Positions 50,837 through 62,167 of a stretch of 64,000 bases of DNA are shown piece after piece. The stretch covers positions 16,160-80,159 of the forward strand of contig JAJCKG010000013.1 in the NCBI GenBank assembly GCA_020558355.1, given 5' to 3'. This DNA is from a bacterium 210820-DFI.6.37. Lineage in GTDB: Bacteria > Bacillota > Clostridia > Peptostreptococcales > Anaerovoracaceae. Below the pieces are notes generated by a model. It searched no databases. It saw only the letters and a list, made by a program, of their open reading frames with translations, and was not told the DNA's origin. Position 1 is the first letter of the stretch, and each line of letters begins with the position of its first letter. Made by a program: the position numbers and the translations under genes.

Positions 50837-52634
50837 ATGAATTCATATCAGAAATACATTCGAAATTTCAGCATTATTGCCCATATAGACCACGGAAAAT
50901 CTACTCTGGCAGACCGGATCATCGAAAAGACAGGCCTGGTTTCTCAAAGAGAGATGAAAGAACAGTTTCTGGACAACATGGAGCTGGAACGGGAACGGGG
51001 CATCACTATAAAGCTGCAGACCACCCGGCTGGTCTATAAGGCCAAAGACGGAAAGGAATATATTTTAAATCTGATCGATACCCCGGGACACGTGGACTTT
51101 ACATATGAAGTGTCCCGCAGCCTCGCGGCCTGCGAGGGCGCGGTTCTGGTAGTGGACGCGACCCAGGGAGTGGAAGCTCAGACGCTTGCCAATGTGTATC
51201 TGGCGCTGGACGAAGATCTGGAAATCCTTCCGGCCCTTAACAAGATCGATCTGGCCAGTGCCCGCCCCGATGAAGTCAAGGCGGAAGTGGAAGATGTAAT
51301 CGGTATTGACGCTTCCGAGGCACCGCTGGTTTCCGCAAAAGAAGGGATCGGGATTGAAGAGCTGCTGGAGGAGATCGTAAAGAAGATCCCGGCTCCCCAG
51401 GGAGATATTGAAAAGCGTTTGAAAGCGCTGATTTTCGACTCCTACTACGATAATTACAAGGGCGTTGTCATCTACACCCGGATCTTTGACGGAAAAGTAA
51501 AGCAGGGTGACATGATCCGCCTGATGAATACAGGCAAAAAATATGAAGTTACAGAGGTTGGAATCTATTCTCCGGGCCATGTGCCGTGCAGCGAGCTGCG
51601 GGCCGGGGAAGTAGGCTATATCTGCGCCAGCATCAAGCAGGTGGCGGACGCCAGAGTGGGCGATACCATTACGCTGGATGCGGAGCCAACAGAGCAGCCT
51701 CTTCCCGGCTATAAAAAAGTGCAGCCTATGGTTTACTGCGGCATCTATCCCGCGGAGGGCGAAAAATATGAAAACGTAAAGGACGCGCTGGAAAAGCTGC
51801 AGGTAAACGACGCGGCTTTCCATTTTGAGCCGGAAACCTCTACCGCGTTGGGTTTTGGATTCCGCTGCGGCTTTCTGGGGCTGCTGCATATGGAAATCAT
51901 TGTGGAGCGGCTGGAACGGGAATTCGACCTGTCCGTCATTACTACTTCGCCAAGTGTAATCTATAAAGTGGTCCTGACAAACGGAACAGAGATCATGGTG
52001 CAGAATCCGTCCAACCTGCCGGATCCGGTGGAGATCGACCATATTGAAGAGCCCATCGTAAAAGCGGATATTATGATTCCAAAGGATTACGTTGGAAACA
52101 TTATGGAGATCTGTCAGGAACGCCGGGGAAAGATGATCCACATGGAATACATTACAGAAAACCGGGTGCAGCTCCACTATGAAATGCCGCTCAATGAAGT
52201 GATTTATGACTTTTTTGACGCGCTTAAATCCAAGACCAGAGGTTATGGGTCTTTGGACTACGAGTTCATCCGCTATGAGAAATCCCGGGTTGTAAAGATG
52301 GACGTGCTTCTCAACAAGGAACTGGTAGACGCTTTTTCCATGATCGTACACGAATCCAAGGCTCAGTACCGGGGACGGTTTGTCTGCGAAAAGCTGAAGG
52401 AAGTCATTCCGATGCATCAGTTTGAGGTGCCGATTCAGGCGGCTATTGGACAGAAGGTCATAGCCAGAGAAACGGTTCGGGCCTATAGAAAGGATGTTAT
52501 CGCGAAATGCTACGGCGGCGATATTTCCCGTAAGAAAAAGCTTCTGGAAAAGCAGAAGGAAGGGAAAAAGCGGATGCGCCAGTTCGGAAAGGTAGAAGTG
52601 CCGCAGGAAGCGTTTACAGCAGTGCTCAAGTACG

Positions 52635-52648
<14 letters not shown>
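50837..52648 (+). CDS. lepA: elongation factor 4 (LepA)
   Basis: A 603-residue translational GTPase at family length. AHIDHGKST (G1), DTPGHVDF (G3) and NKIDLASA (G4) are intact. LepA_C domain with [22 protein letters not shown] near the end, cited in part as [20 protein letters not shown]. It acts on stalled or mistranslocated ribosomes and in 30S biogenesis. Its last codons overlap the hemW start. Confidence 0.97.
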
Positions 52649-55339
<2,691 letters not shown>

Positions 55340-55343
55340 AATC

Positions 55344-56456
55344 ATGGCAAATGAAGCACCAAGCAATGCAATACCAGTGCAGGGCAAAAAAGAGCGAAGT
55401 TATTTCTTTGATACCTTCCGGGGGATTCTCATCTGGACCATTCCAATCTCTCATTTTACAATGGTAGGCGGGAATTTCCATCAGGCGTCCTTCGGAGGCG
55501 TAGTCTACATAACGATTAATGTATTCGTTATGCAGGCGTTCGTATTCCTGTCCGGATACTTTTCGAAAAAGCCTCAGCGGGCCAGGGAAACAGCCTTTAA
55601 GACCTTCCTGTTTCCCTATATTCTGCTGGTTCCGTTTTTCTATGGAGTCCGGTATTTTCTCAATGGAAACGCCCATCTCACCTGGGTCGATCCGCCGCTG
55701 GCACTCTGGTATCTGGTAGCGCTGTTCGTATACCGGTTCCTGCTTGTGGATCTGGTAAAAAGTAAATATATCCTGCAGATCAGTATTATCATTTATCTTT
55801 TTGCGGGGCTGATCCCATGGCTGGACGGGACCCTGGCGTTGGGCCGCATGGTGTCCTACTTCCCATTTTTTATGATCGGCTATTTCTGTACTAAGGAACA
55901 TATTGAGAAGATCCAGAGGCTGAAAACCTGGCACTGTATTCTGCTGGCTATTGTTTTAGTCGGAATCAATGTAGCGCTGGCGTATACCAGACTCGTTCCG
56001 GTAGAATTCTATTTGCTGCGGGGACCGGGAGCCAATTTTGGAGTAAGCTGGTATATGGATATTCTCATGCGGATCTTTGACTTTATCATTCCGTGCGCGT
56101 GGATTGTTCTCATGCTGAATATCCTGCCAAAAGGAAAGAATTATCTGACCTATGTGGGAATGAATACTATGCCAGTGTATATCCTCCATCTGGTTGTGCG
56201 TCAGGTAATCAAAAAGTACGATTTGCCGGACCCTAATATGCTGGTCTATTATGTGAGCCTTTTCGTCGCGGCTTCTCTGTGTGTTGTGATCTTTTCCAGC
56301 CCGCCGGTTTCCAAGGCGTATAACTGGTTCTTCGATTTCCTGTATGATAAAATCTACTTGAATTTGAAGCGATTCGTCAAATGGGCGCTGGGAATTGAGA
56401 CCAATCGGGACAAGCTGCTGAAGGAGCAGGCGGAAAAGACAGCTGAAAAGCAGTAA
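55344..56456 (+). CDS. acyltransferase family 3 integral membrane protein
   Basis: A 370-residue protein with about ten membrane helices. SYFFDTFRGILIWTIPISHF is the acyltransferase-3 opening, and GMNTMPVYILHL the terminal family motif. Such proteins acylate surface sugars or polymers (NolL/OafA type). It follows glpK by 4 bases and is presumably cotranscribed. Together with GlpK it might serve a glycerophosphate-containing envelope polymer, but that is speculation. Confidence 0.82.
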   Translation: MANEAPSNAIPVQGKKERSYFFDTFRGILIWTIPISHFTMVGGNFHQASFGGVVYITINVFVMQAFVFLSGYFSKKPQRARETAFKTFLFPYILLVPFFYGVRYFLNGNAHLTWVDPPLALWYLVALFVYRFLLVDLVKSKYILQISIIIYLFAGLIPWLDGTLALGRMVSYFPFFMIGYFCTKEHIEKIQRLKTWHCILLAIVLVGINVALAYTRLVPVEFYLLRGPGANFGVSWYMDILMRIFDFIIPCAWIVLMLNILPKGKNYLTYVGMNTMPVYILHLVVRQVIKKYDLPDPNMLVYYVSLFVAASLCVVIFSSPPVSKAYNWFFDFLYDKIYLNLKRFVKWALGIETNRDKLLKEQAEKTAEKQ

Positions 56457-56474
56457 AGCGCGCCGCTGCCAGCG

Positions 56475-56720
56475 CTATTTTAGAGCAGCCCCATAATCCG
56501 CTGTACTGCCAGTGAAACTATGGCTGCCGCGAACCAGCAGCAAAGGCCCAGGAAAAAAGGTGTTTGCCGCAGCGGCCAAAACAAAGCCCAAAACGAACCA
56601 GGGGAAGATACGGGACAGATGACAGCTGTCGTCTGCCTCTGCTTTTATCCCCTGTTTTTTTGCGGTATAAATTGCGAGAAACTTTTTTGAAACAACCCGC
56701 GAAAAAGCTGGGAATGTTTT
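56475..56720 (-). pseudogene. remnant of a YeiH/UPF0324-type membrane protein gene
   Basis: On the minus strand an open stretch without start reads LAIYTAKKQG, a spacer, then FPWFVLGFVLAAAANT before drifting and stopping at 56475. The block resembles the F-P-WF-LGF--A---NT segment of UPF0324 putative sulfate exporters. Neighbouring frames continue hydrophobic coding (CCWFAAAIVSLAVQRIMG), suggesting a frameshift. It fills most of the 458-base gap between the acyltransferase and hrcA. Confidence 0.35.
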
Positions 56721-56834
56721 AGCTTTGCTGTATTTGCGGGGATTGCCAATACCGGCGCGGCCGGGTCTGGAATGCTCTCGCCAGGCAAAACTAAATTTTT
56801 TCGCAAATTTTTCAAGAAATTTTCTAAAAGAATG

Positions 56835-56900
56835 TTGACAATACTACATAAGAGTGGTAAATTTAAACTGTAATTAGCACTCGATGATAATGAGTGCTAA
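56835..56900 (+). promoter_or_regulatory. heat-shock promoter with CIRCE element
   Basis: TTGACA (56835-56840), 17 bases, TAAATT (56858-56863). Then the perfect CIRCE operator TTAGCACTC-N9-GAGTGCTAA (56874-56900). HrcA binds CIRCE and represses the operon at normal temperature. Confidence 0.97.
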
Positions 56901-56914
56901 CAGGAGGAGAAAAA

Positions 56915-57958
56915 ATGGATCTTAGTGAAAGGAAACTGAGAATATTACAGGCGATCATAAGCGACTTTATAAAGACTGCGGAGCCGGTGGGTTCCAGGAC
57001 CCTTTCCAAAAAATTTGATCTGGGAATCAGCCCGGCAACGATTCGCAATGAAATGGCGGATCTGGAGGAAATGGGATATCTGACCCATCCGCATACATCG
57101 GCGGGACGGGTTCCGTCAGAGCAGGCGTATCGGCTGTATGTAAATGACATGATGAAAAAGCGGGAGCTTTCCGAAGAAGAGAAAAACGCCATTGCCAGCA
57201 AGCTTTATGAAAACGTAACGGAGCTGGAAAAGACCGTGCAGCACGCGGCAAAGATTCTGTCAGAAATTACGAACCTGACCTCCTTTGCGCTGACTCCATC
57301 TCAGGATGAAGACACATTAAAATACATCAATCTTTTACCGGTGGACGAAGAGACCGTTGTACTGATGATTGTTTCTCACAGCGGGAAGGTATCAAATACA
57401 GCGCTGAAGTTAAAGGTTCCTTATACGGAAGAGGGCCTGGAGCTTTTGTCCAAGACCATGACCTATAATTACCGGGGAAAGACTCTCAGCGAAGTGCTTA
57501 CATTAGATATCATCGAAAGCTTTGAAACTGATATCGAAGCAATGAACGCTCTGGCAAAGAAGGTTATGCCCAACTTTGTTAAGACGCTGGAAGATATGCT
57601 CAATGTCAATCTGTATATGGACGGACTTACCAATATCTTCTCCATTCCGGAATATAATGATATTGACAAAGCAAAGATGTTCCTGGAAATGCTGGGAAAG
57701 AAAGAGGATTTTACAAAGACGCTGGTCAACCGGGAAAACGGTGTGATCATTACGATAGGAAGAGAAAATACCGAAGATATTATGCAGGACTGCAGCCTGA
57801 TCACCGCTACATATCATGTAGACGGAAAGCTGGCGGGAAAAATCGGTGTTATTGGGCCGACCAGAATGCGGTATGGCGAGATCACTTCGGTAGTAGAATT
57901 CTTAACAGAGAATATCAGTAACACATTTAAACTGTCAGGAGGAGGTAAGGATGACTGA
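56915..57958 (+). CDS. hrcA: heat-inducible transcription repressor HrcA
   Basis: A 347-residue protein. The N-terminal winged helix (RKLRILQAIISDFIKTAEPVGS, cited in part as ILQAIISDFIKTAEPVGS) is followed by PATIRNEMADLEEMGYL and HTSAGRVPSEQAYRLYV. It binds CIRCE and needs GroE for activity. ATG 56915 sits behind AGGAGGAG, 14 bases after CIRCE. Its end overlaps grpE by 8 bases. Confidence 0.97.
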   Translation: MDLSERKLRILQAIISDFIKTAEPVGSRTLSKKFDLGISPATIRNEMADLEEMGYLTHPHTSAGRVPSEQAYRLYVNDMMKKRELSEEEKNAIASKLYENVTELEKTVQHAAKILSEITNLTSFALTPSQDEDTLKYINLLPVDEETVVLMIVSHSGKVSNTALKLKVPYTEEGLELLSKTMTYNYRGKTLSEVLTLDIIESFETDIEAMNALAKKVMPNFVKTLEDMLNVNLYMDGLTNIFSIPEYNDIDKAKMFLEMLGKKEDFTKTLVNRENGVIITIGRENTEDIMQDCSLITATYHVDGKLAGKIGVIGPTRMRYGEITSVVEFLTENISNTFKLSGGGKDD

Positions 57959-58517
57959 AGAAGTAAAAGAACGCAAGGATAAGATACCGGAAGAGCAGGA
58001 AGAAGCCGAAAAAGCGGAAACTGCCGCAGAAGGCGAAGAACATACAGAGCAGCAGGAGCAGGAAACTGCTGAAGACGCTGAGGAAAAGGAAGAAAGCAAA
58101 GAGCCGGAGGAAGATGAAAGCGCCCGGTACATGCGATTGATGGCTGACTTCCAGAACTATAAAAAGCGGGTAGAAAAAGAAAAGAAAGAGATTTATTCCT
58201 ACGCCAACGAGAAAATCGCGACAGAGCTCCTGACCGTTTTGGATAATTTTGAACGGGCATTGGAGCATGACGGCGAAGATAAGAGCTTTAAAGAAGGAAT
58301 GGAAATGATCTTCAAGCAGCTTTTCGATGTGCTGGAAAAAGCCGGCCTGAAAGAAATCCCCGCTCTGGGAGAGGAATTCGATCCCAACTTCCACAATGCG
58401 GTCATGACAGAGGATACAGACGAATATGAAAGCGGCAGAGTGTCCGGTGTCATGCAGAAAGGCTACACGCTCAATGAAAAGGTAATCCGGCCTTCCATGG
58501 TAAAGGTAGCCAACTAG
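57951..58517 (+). CDS. grpE: nucleotide exchange factor GrpE
   Basis: A 188-residue protein. The acidic N-terminal 50 residues are Glu-rich, followed by the long coiled coil and the C-terminal beta domain with GEEFDPNFHNAVM and GRVSGVMQKGY, the GrpE signatures. It releases ADP from DnaK. AGGAGGTAAGG RBS inside the end of hrcA. Confidence 0.97.
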   Translation: MTEEVKERKDKIPEEQEEAEKAETAAEGEEHTEQQEQETAEDAEEKEESKEPEEDESARYMRLMADFQNYKKRVEKEKKEIYSYANEKIATELLTVLDNFERALEHDGEDKSFKEGMEMIFKQLFDVLEKAGLKEIPALGEEFDPNFHNAVMTEDTDEYESGRVSGVMQKGYTLNEKVIRPSMVKVAN

Positions 58518-58577
58518 AAATTCGTTAATTTTTAAAATTAAAATACATTAAGATTATAATATAAAGGAGAGATTAAT

Positions 58578-60461
58578 ATGGGAAAAGTAATAGGTATAGA
58601 CTTAGGTACGACCAACTCTTGCGTAGCAGTATTAGAAGGGGGAGAACCTGTAGTAATCGCTAACGCGGAAGGAAACAGAACGACTCCATCCGTAGTCGGC
58701 TTTGCGAAGAACGGAGAAAGACTGGTAGGTGAAACTGCCAAGAGACAGGCTATCACGAATCCGGAAAGAACCATTGCGTCCATCAAGCGGTACATGGGTA
58801 CTGACCATACAGTGGAAATCGATGGCAAAAAGTATACACCGCAGGATATTTCCGCAATGACTCTGAGCAAACTGAAGGCAGACGCCGAGAGCTATCTGGG
58901 AGGACCTGTAACAGAAGCGGTAATTACGGTACCCGCTTATTTTACAGACAGCCAGAAGCAGGCTACAAAAGACGCTGGAAAAATTGCGGGACTGGATGTA
59001 AAGAGAATCATCAATGAACCGACAGCGGCTTCTTTAGCATACGGTCTTGACAAAGATGAAGCGCAGCACAAGATCCTGGTATATGACCTGGGCGGAGGAA
59101 CCTTCGATGTTTCCATTCTGGAACTGGGTGACGGCGTATTTGAAGTGCTGGCTACCAACGGTAACAACAAACTGGGCGGCGACGACTTCGATGAAGCTGT
59201 GCTCAACTATCTGGCTGATACTTTCGCGAAGGAAAACGGCATTGATCTGAGAAATGACAAGATGGCGTTGCAGAGACTGAAGGAAGCCGCTGAAAAGGCA
59301 AAGAAGGAACTGTCCAGCGCGCAGACTACAAATATCAATCTGCCGTTCATCACAGTAAATCAGGATGGTCCGCTGCACATGAATATGGACCTGACAAGAG
59401 CCAAATTCGATCAGCTGACTTCCGATCTGGTACAGAAAACCATCGAACCGATGCAGAAAGCCATGAATGACGCGGGCGTAACAAACAACGACCTGTCCAA
59501 GGTTATCCTGGTAGGCGGGTCCACAAGAATCCCGGCTGTACAGGACGCTGTTAAGAGAGTAACAGGAAAAGAACCGTTCAAGGGAATCAACCCGGACGAA
59601 TGCGTTGCCATCGGCGCGGCGATCCAGGCAGGCGTACTGACAGGTGAAGTAAATGACGTACTGCTGCTGGATGTAACTCCGCTGTCCCTGTCCATCGAAA
59701 CACTGGGCGGCGTAGCGACAAAGCTGATCGAAAGAAATACAACAATTCCTACAAAGAAGAGCCAGATCTTCTCTACCGCGGCGGATAATCAGACTGCCGT
59801 AGACATCCATGTAATGCAGGGTGAACGTGAAATGGCTTCCGGAAACACTACGCTGGGACGTTTCCAGCTGACTGGCATTCCGCCTGCTCCACGGGGCATC
59901 CCGCAGATTGAGGTTACATTTGACATTGACGCCAACGGCATCGTAAATGTACACGCGAAAGACATGGGAACCGGTAAGGAACAGAGCATCACCATTACTT
60001 CTTCTACAAAGCTGTCCGACGAAGAAATTCAGGCCAAGGTAAAAGAAGCGGAACAGTACGCGGCGGAAGACAAGCAGAGAAAAGAAGAGGTTGAAGTAAG
60101 AAACCAGGCGGAAACTTTGGTCTATGAAACAGAAAAGAACATGAAAGAGATCGAAGGAAGCCTGTCAGAAGATGAAAAGAACGCCGTAAACGCGGCCAAG
60201 GAAGAACTGTCCAAGGCGCTGGAAGGCAATAACATCGAAGAAATTAAGGATAAAACAGAAAAACTGACACAGCAGTTCCACACTATTTCGGCAAAAATGT
60301 ACCAGCAGGCCCAGGCGGCACAGCAGGCCCAGGGCGCGGATCCAGGAGCGGCGGGATTTGATCCGAACGCGGCTCAGGGCGGTGCGGCAGGCGGCCCCGC
60401 GGGGGACAACGTAGTAGACGCGGATTACGAAGTAGTAGATGACGACAAGAAAGACAATTAA
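58578..60461 (+). CDS. dnaK: molecular chaperone DnaK (Hsp70)
   Basis: A 627-residue Hsp70. [17 protein letters not shown], the ATPase signatures [14 protein letters not shown] and [13 protein letters not shown], and the interdomain [10 protein letters not shown] are intact. The C-terminal lid ends in an Ala/Gln-rich tail and acidic [17 protein letters not shown] (58555-58560) and strong AAGGAG precede it, so some independent transcription is possible. Confidence 0.98.
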   Translation: MGKVIGIDLGTTNSCVAVLEGGEPVVIANAEGNRTTPSVVGFAKNGERLVGETAKRQAITNPERTIASIKRYMGTDHTVEIDGKKYTPQDISAMTLSKLKADAESYLGGPVTEAVITVPAYFTDSQKQATKDAGKIAGLDVKRIINEPTAASLAYGLDKDEAQHKILVYDLGGGTFDVSILELGDGVFEVLATNGNNKLGGDDFDEAVLNYLADTFAKENGIDLRNDKMALQRLKEAAEKAKKELSSAQTTNINLPFITVNQDGPLHMNMDLTRAKFDQLTSDLVQKTIEPMQKAMNDAGVTNNDLSKVILVGGSTRIPAVQDAVKRVTGKEPFKGINPDECVAIGAAIQAGVLTGEVNDVLLLDVTPLSLSIETLGGVATKLIERNTTIPTKKSQIFSTAADNQTAVDIHVMQGEREMASGNTTLGRFQLTGIPPAPRGIPQIEVTFDIDANGIVNVHAKDMGTGKEQSITITSSTKLSDEEIQAKVKEAEQYAAEDKQRKEEVEVRNQAETLVYETEKNMKEIEGSLSEDEKNAVNAAKEELSKALEGNNIEEIKDKTEKLTQQFHTISAKMYQQAQAAQQAQGADPGAAGFDPNAAQGGAAGGPAGDNVVDADYEVVDDDKKDN

Positions 60462-60472
60462 TAAACCTCTGA

Positions 60473-60502
60473 CAGAGCACTCCTTTCAACGGGAGTGCTC
60501 TG
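60473..60502 (+). promoter_or_regulatory. dnaK-dnaJ intergenic hairpin with CIRCE-like half-sites
   Basis: CAGAGCACTCC (60473-60483) pairs over 11 bp with GGAGTGCTCTG (60492-60502), with no T-run after it. The arms contain AGCACTC and GAGTGCT, the core CIRCE half-sites, but spaced by 10 rather than 9 bases. It may stabilise or partly terminate mRNA, or weakly bind HrcA. Confidence 0.6.
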
Positions 60503-60540
60503 CACGGGTATATTACATTACTTAGAGCGAGGAAAAATCA

Positions 60541-61698
60541 ATGGCAGAGAATAAAAGAGATTACTACGAAGTCCTTGGACTGAAAAAGGGCGCCAGTGAT
60601 GATGAGATCAAAAAGGCTTTTCGTAAGATGGCCATGAAATATCATCCTGACAGAAATCCTGGAGACAAAAATGCCGAAGAACAATTCAAACAAATAAATG
60701 AAGCGTATAGTGTTTTATCCGATCCTGATAAAAAGAGCAAATATGACCGGTTTGGCCACGCGGGAGTAGATCCGAATGCCGGATTCGGCGGCGATGGCGG
60801 CTTTGGCGGATTCGGCGGTTTTGGCGGTGCAGGCGGCTTTGAAGATATCTTTGATATGTTCGGAGGTATGTTCGGGGGCGGCGGATCCCGTCAGAGAAGA
60901 AGAAACGGCCCGGTTAAGGGAAACGATCTTCAGAAGGCCATGACCATAACCTTTGAAGAAGCTGCTTTTGGTACGAAAAAAGAAATCCAGATCAATAAGT
61001 ATGTGGAATGTGAGACTTGCAAAGGTACTGGGGCGCAGCCGGGTACTTCCAAGACAACCTGTTCAAAATGCGGAGGAACGGGTGAAGTTCGGACAACCCA
61101 GAAAACACCGTTCGGTACGTTCCAGAGCGCTTCTCCATGCCCGGACTGCGGCGGAACAGGGCAGATCAATGAGCACCCATGCGGTGACTGTGGCGGTACC
61201 GGAAAGGTGAGAAAGACGGTTACCATTTCTGTGGATATCCCTGCCGGTGTGGATAATGATTCCGTCATTTCCATTAAAGGACAGGGTGAGCCGGGAAGCA
61301 ACGGCGGTCCAAATGGGGATCTTTATGTGGTTCTGACCGTAAAACCGCACAAGCTCTTTGAAAGAAGAGGGCAGGATCTGTGGCTGGAAATCCCGATTAC
61401 CTTTGACCAGGCGGCGCTGGGCGATGATATTACCGTACCGACCCTGGAGGGAAAGGTTTCCTACAAAGTTCCGGCGGGAACCCAGCCAAATACCGTATTC
61501 CGCTTGAAGAACAAAGGAATCAAGTCCATAAGATCCAGCAGAAAGGGAGATCTCTATGTGAGGGTCATCTTGGAGGTTCCTACTAAGCTGAATGGAAAGC
61601 AGAAAAAAGCGATCCAGAATATGGCCAAAGAAGTAAAGCATGACTGCTATAACAAAAAAAGCGGATTCCTGGAGTCTATGAAGGAGTTTTTTAGCTGA
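60541..61698 (+). CDS. dnaJ: molecular chaperone DnaJ (Hsp40)
   Basis: A 385-residue type I DnaJ. It has a J-domain with HPD (YHPDRNPGD), a Gly/Phe-rich linker (about 75-120) and four zinc repeats [32 protein letters not shown], then the substrate-binding beta domains. It stimulates DnaK ATPase. The start follows GCGAGGAAAAATCA. Confidence 0.98.
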   Translation: MAENKRDYYEVLGLKKGASDDEIKKAFRKMAMKYHPDRNPGDKNAEEQFKQINEAYSVLSDPDKKSKYDRFGHAGVDPNAGFGGDGGFGGFGGFGGAGGFEDIFDMFGGMFGGGGSRQRRRNGPVKGNDLQKAMTITFEEAAFGTKKEIQINKYVECETCKGTGAQPGTSKTTCSKCGGTGEVRTTQKTPFGTFQSASPCPDCGGTGQINEHPCGDCGGTGKVRKTVTISVDIPAGVDNDSVISIKGQGEPGSNGGPNGDLYVVLTVKPHKLFERRGQDLWLEIPITFDQAALGDDITVPTLEGKVSYKVPAGTQPNTVFRLKNKGIKSIRSSRKGDLYVRVILEVPTKLNGKQKKAIQNMAKEVKHDCYNKKSGFLESMKEFFS

Positions 61699-61714
61699 TT
61701 TTTATACAAACAGA

Positions 61715-61766
61715 ACAGGGACTGACAACGCGACGCGTCAAATGTTGTCAGCGCCCTGTTTTTTTA
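61715..61766 (+). terminator. terminator of the hrcA-grpE-dnaK-dnaJ cluster
   Basis: ACAGGG and CTGACAAC pair with GTTGTCAG (61744-61751) and CCCTGT (61754-61759), followed by TTTTTTT. Confidence 0.85.
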
Positions 61767-61838
61767 TGGGATTTTATCAGATTTGAATTGAGAAGAAAAA
61801 AGAAAAGGCTATTGAGATTTTTTGATCAAATAAACTTC

Positions 61839-62167
61839 TTGACGGTTACAAGTTAGTTGGTTTAAACTAACTATAGTGATATTAATATTAACGGCGCATA
61901 ATTCAATGTGTAGCGAAAGCGTAAGTCCAATTGAATTTCTTTATGAATATGGTCATAGGGAGACTCAAAGAGGGTCTGCGCTTTTTTAGTGCATTCATGT
62001 CCGATCCAAGGGCGCCCGGAGGGGCATGAGACTCAAAAGGTCCGCGTTTTAAAGTGTTTTAGCTTTGCGGAACTTTTAAAGAAGTTAAAGCGAAATGAAC
62101 AAGTAAGAACATAAGGTTATAGGCTTTTTGCTGAATGACCTAATGTATGACACAAGGAGATGCTTTT
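61839..62167 (+). promoter_or_regulatory. promoter and long structured 5' leader of the surface-protein gene
   Basis: TTGACG (61839-61844), 18 bases, TAAACT (61863-61868), with a dyad around GTTTAAAC. The predicted leader is about 290 bases. Seen stems: AATTCAA/TTGAATT (61900-61906 with 61931-61937) enclosing GC-GAAA-GC; TGCGC/GTGCA (61977-61993); CATGTCC/GGGCATG (61996-62002 with 62022-62028); TCCGC+AAAG with CTTT+GCGGA (62041-62071). GAGACTCAAA occurs at 61960-61969 and 62028-62037, each followed by GGTC-GCG-TTTT. No riboswitch family recognised. RBS AAGGAGATG precedes the start codon. Confidence 0.55.

Noticed and set aside
51065..52417. Long open frame of about 450 codons on the minus strand
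   Set aside because: It lies wholly inside lepA, has no RBS, and its translation matches no family; it is an antisense shadow of a GC-biased coding region.
61869..62167. Leader as a c-di-GMP-I or c-di-GMP-II riboswitch
   Set aside because: I could not find the conserved core sequences of either class, so the leader is reported as unclassified.
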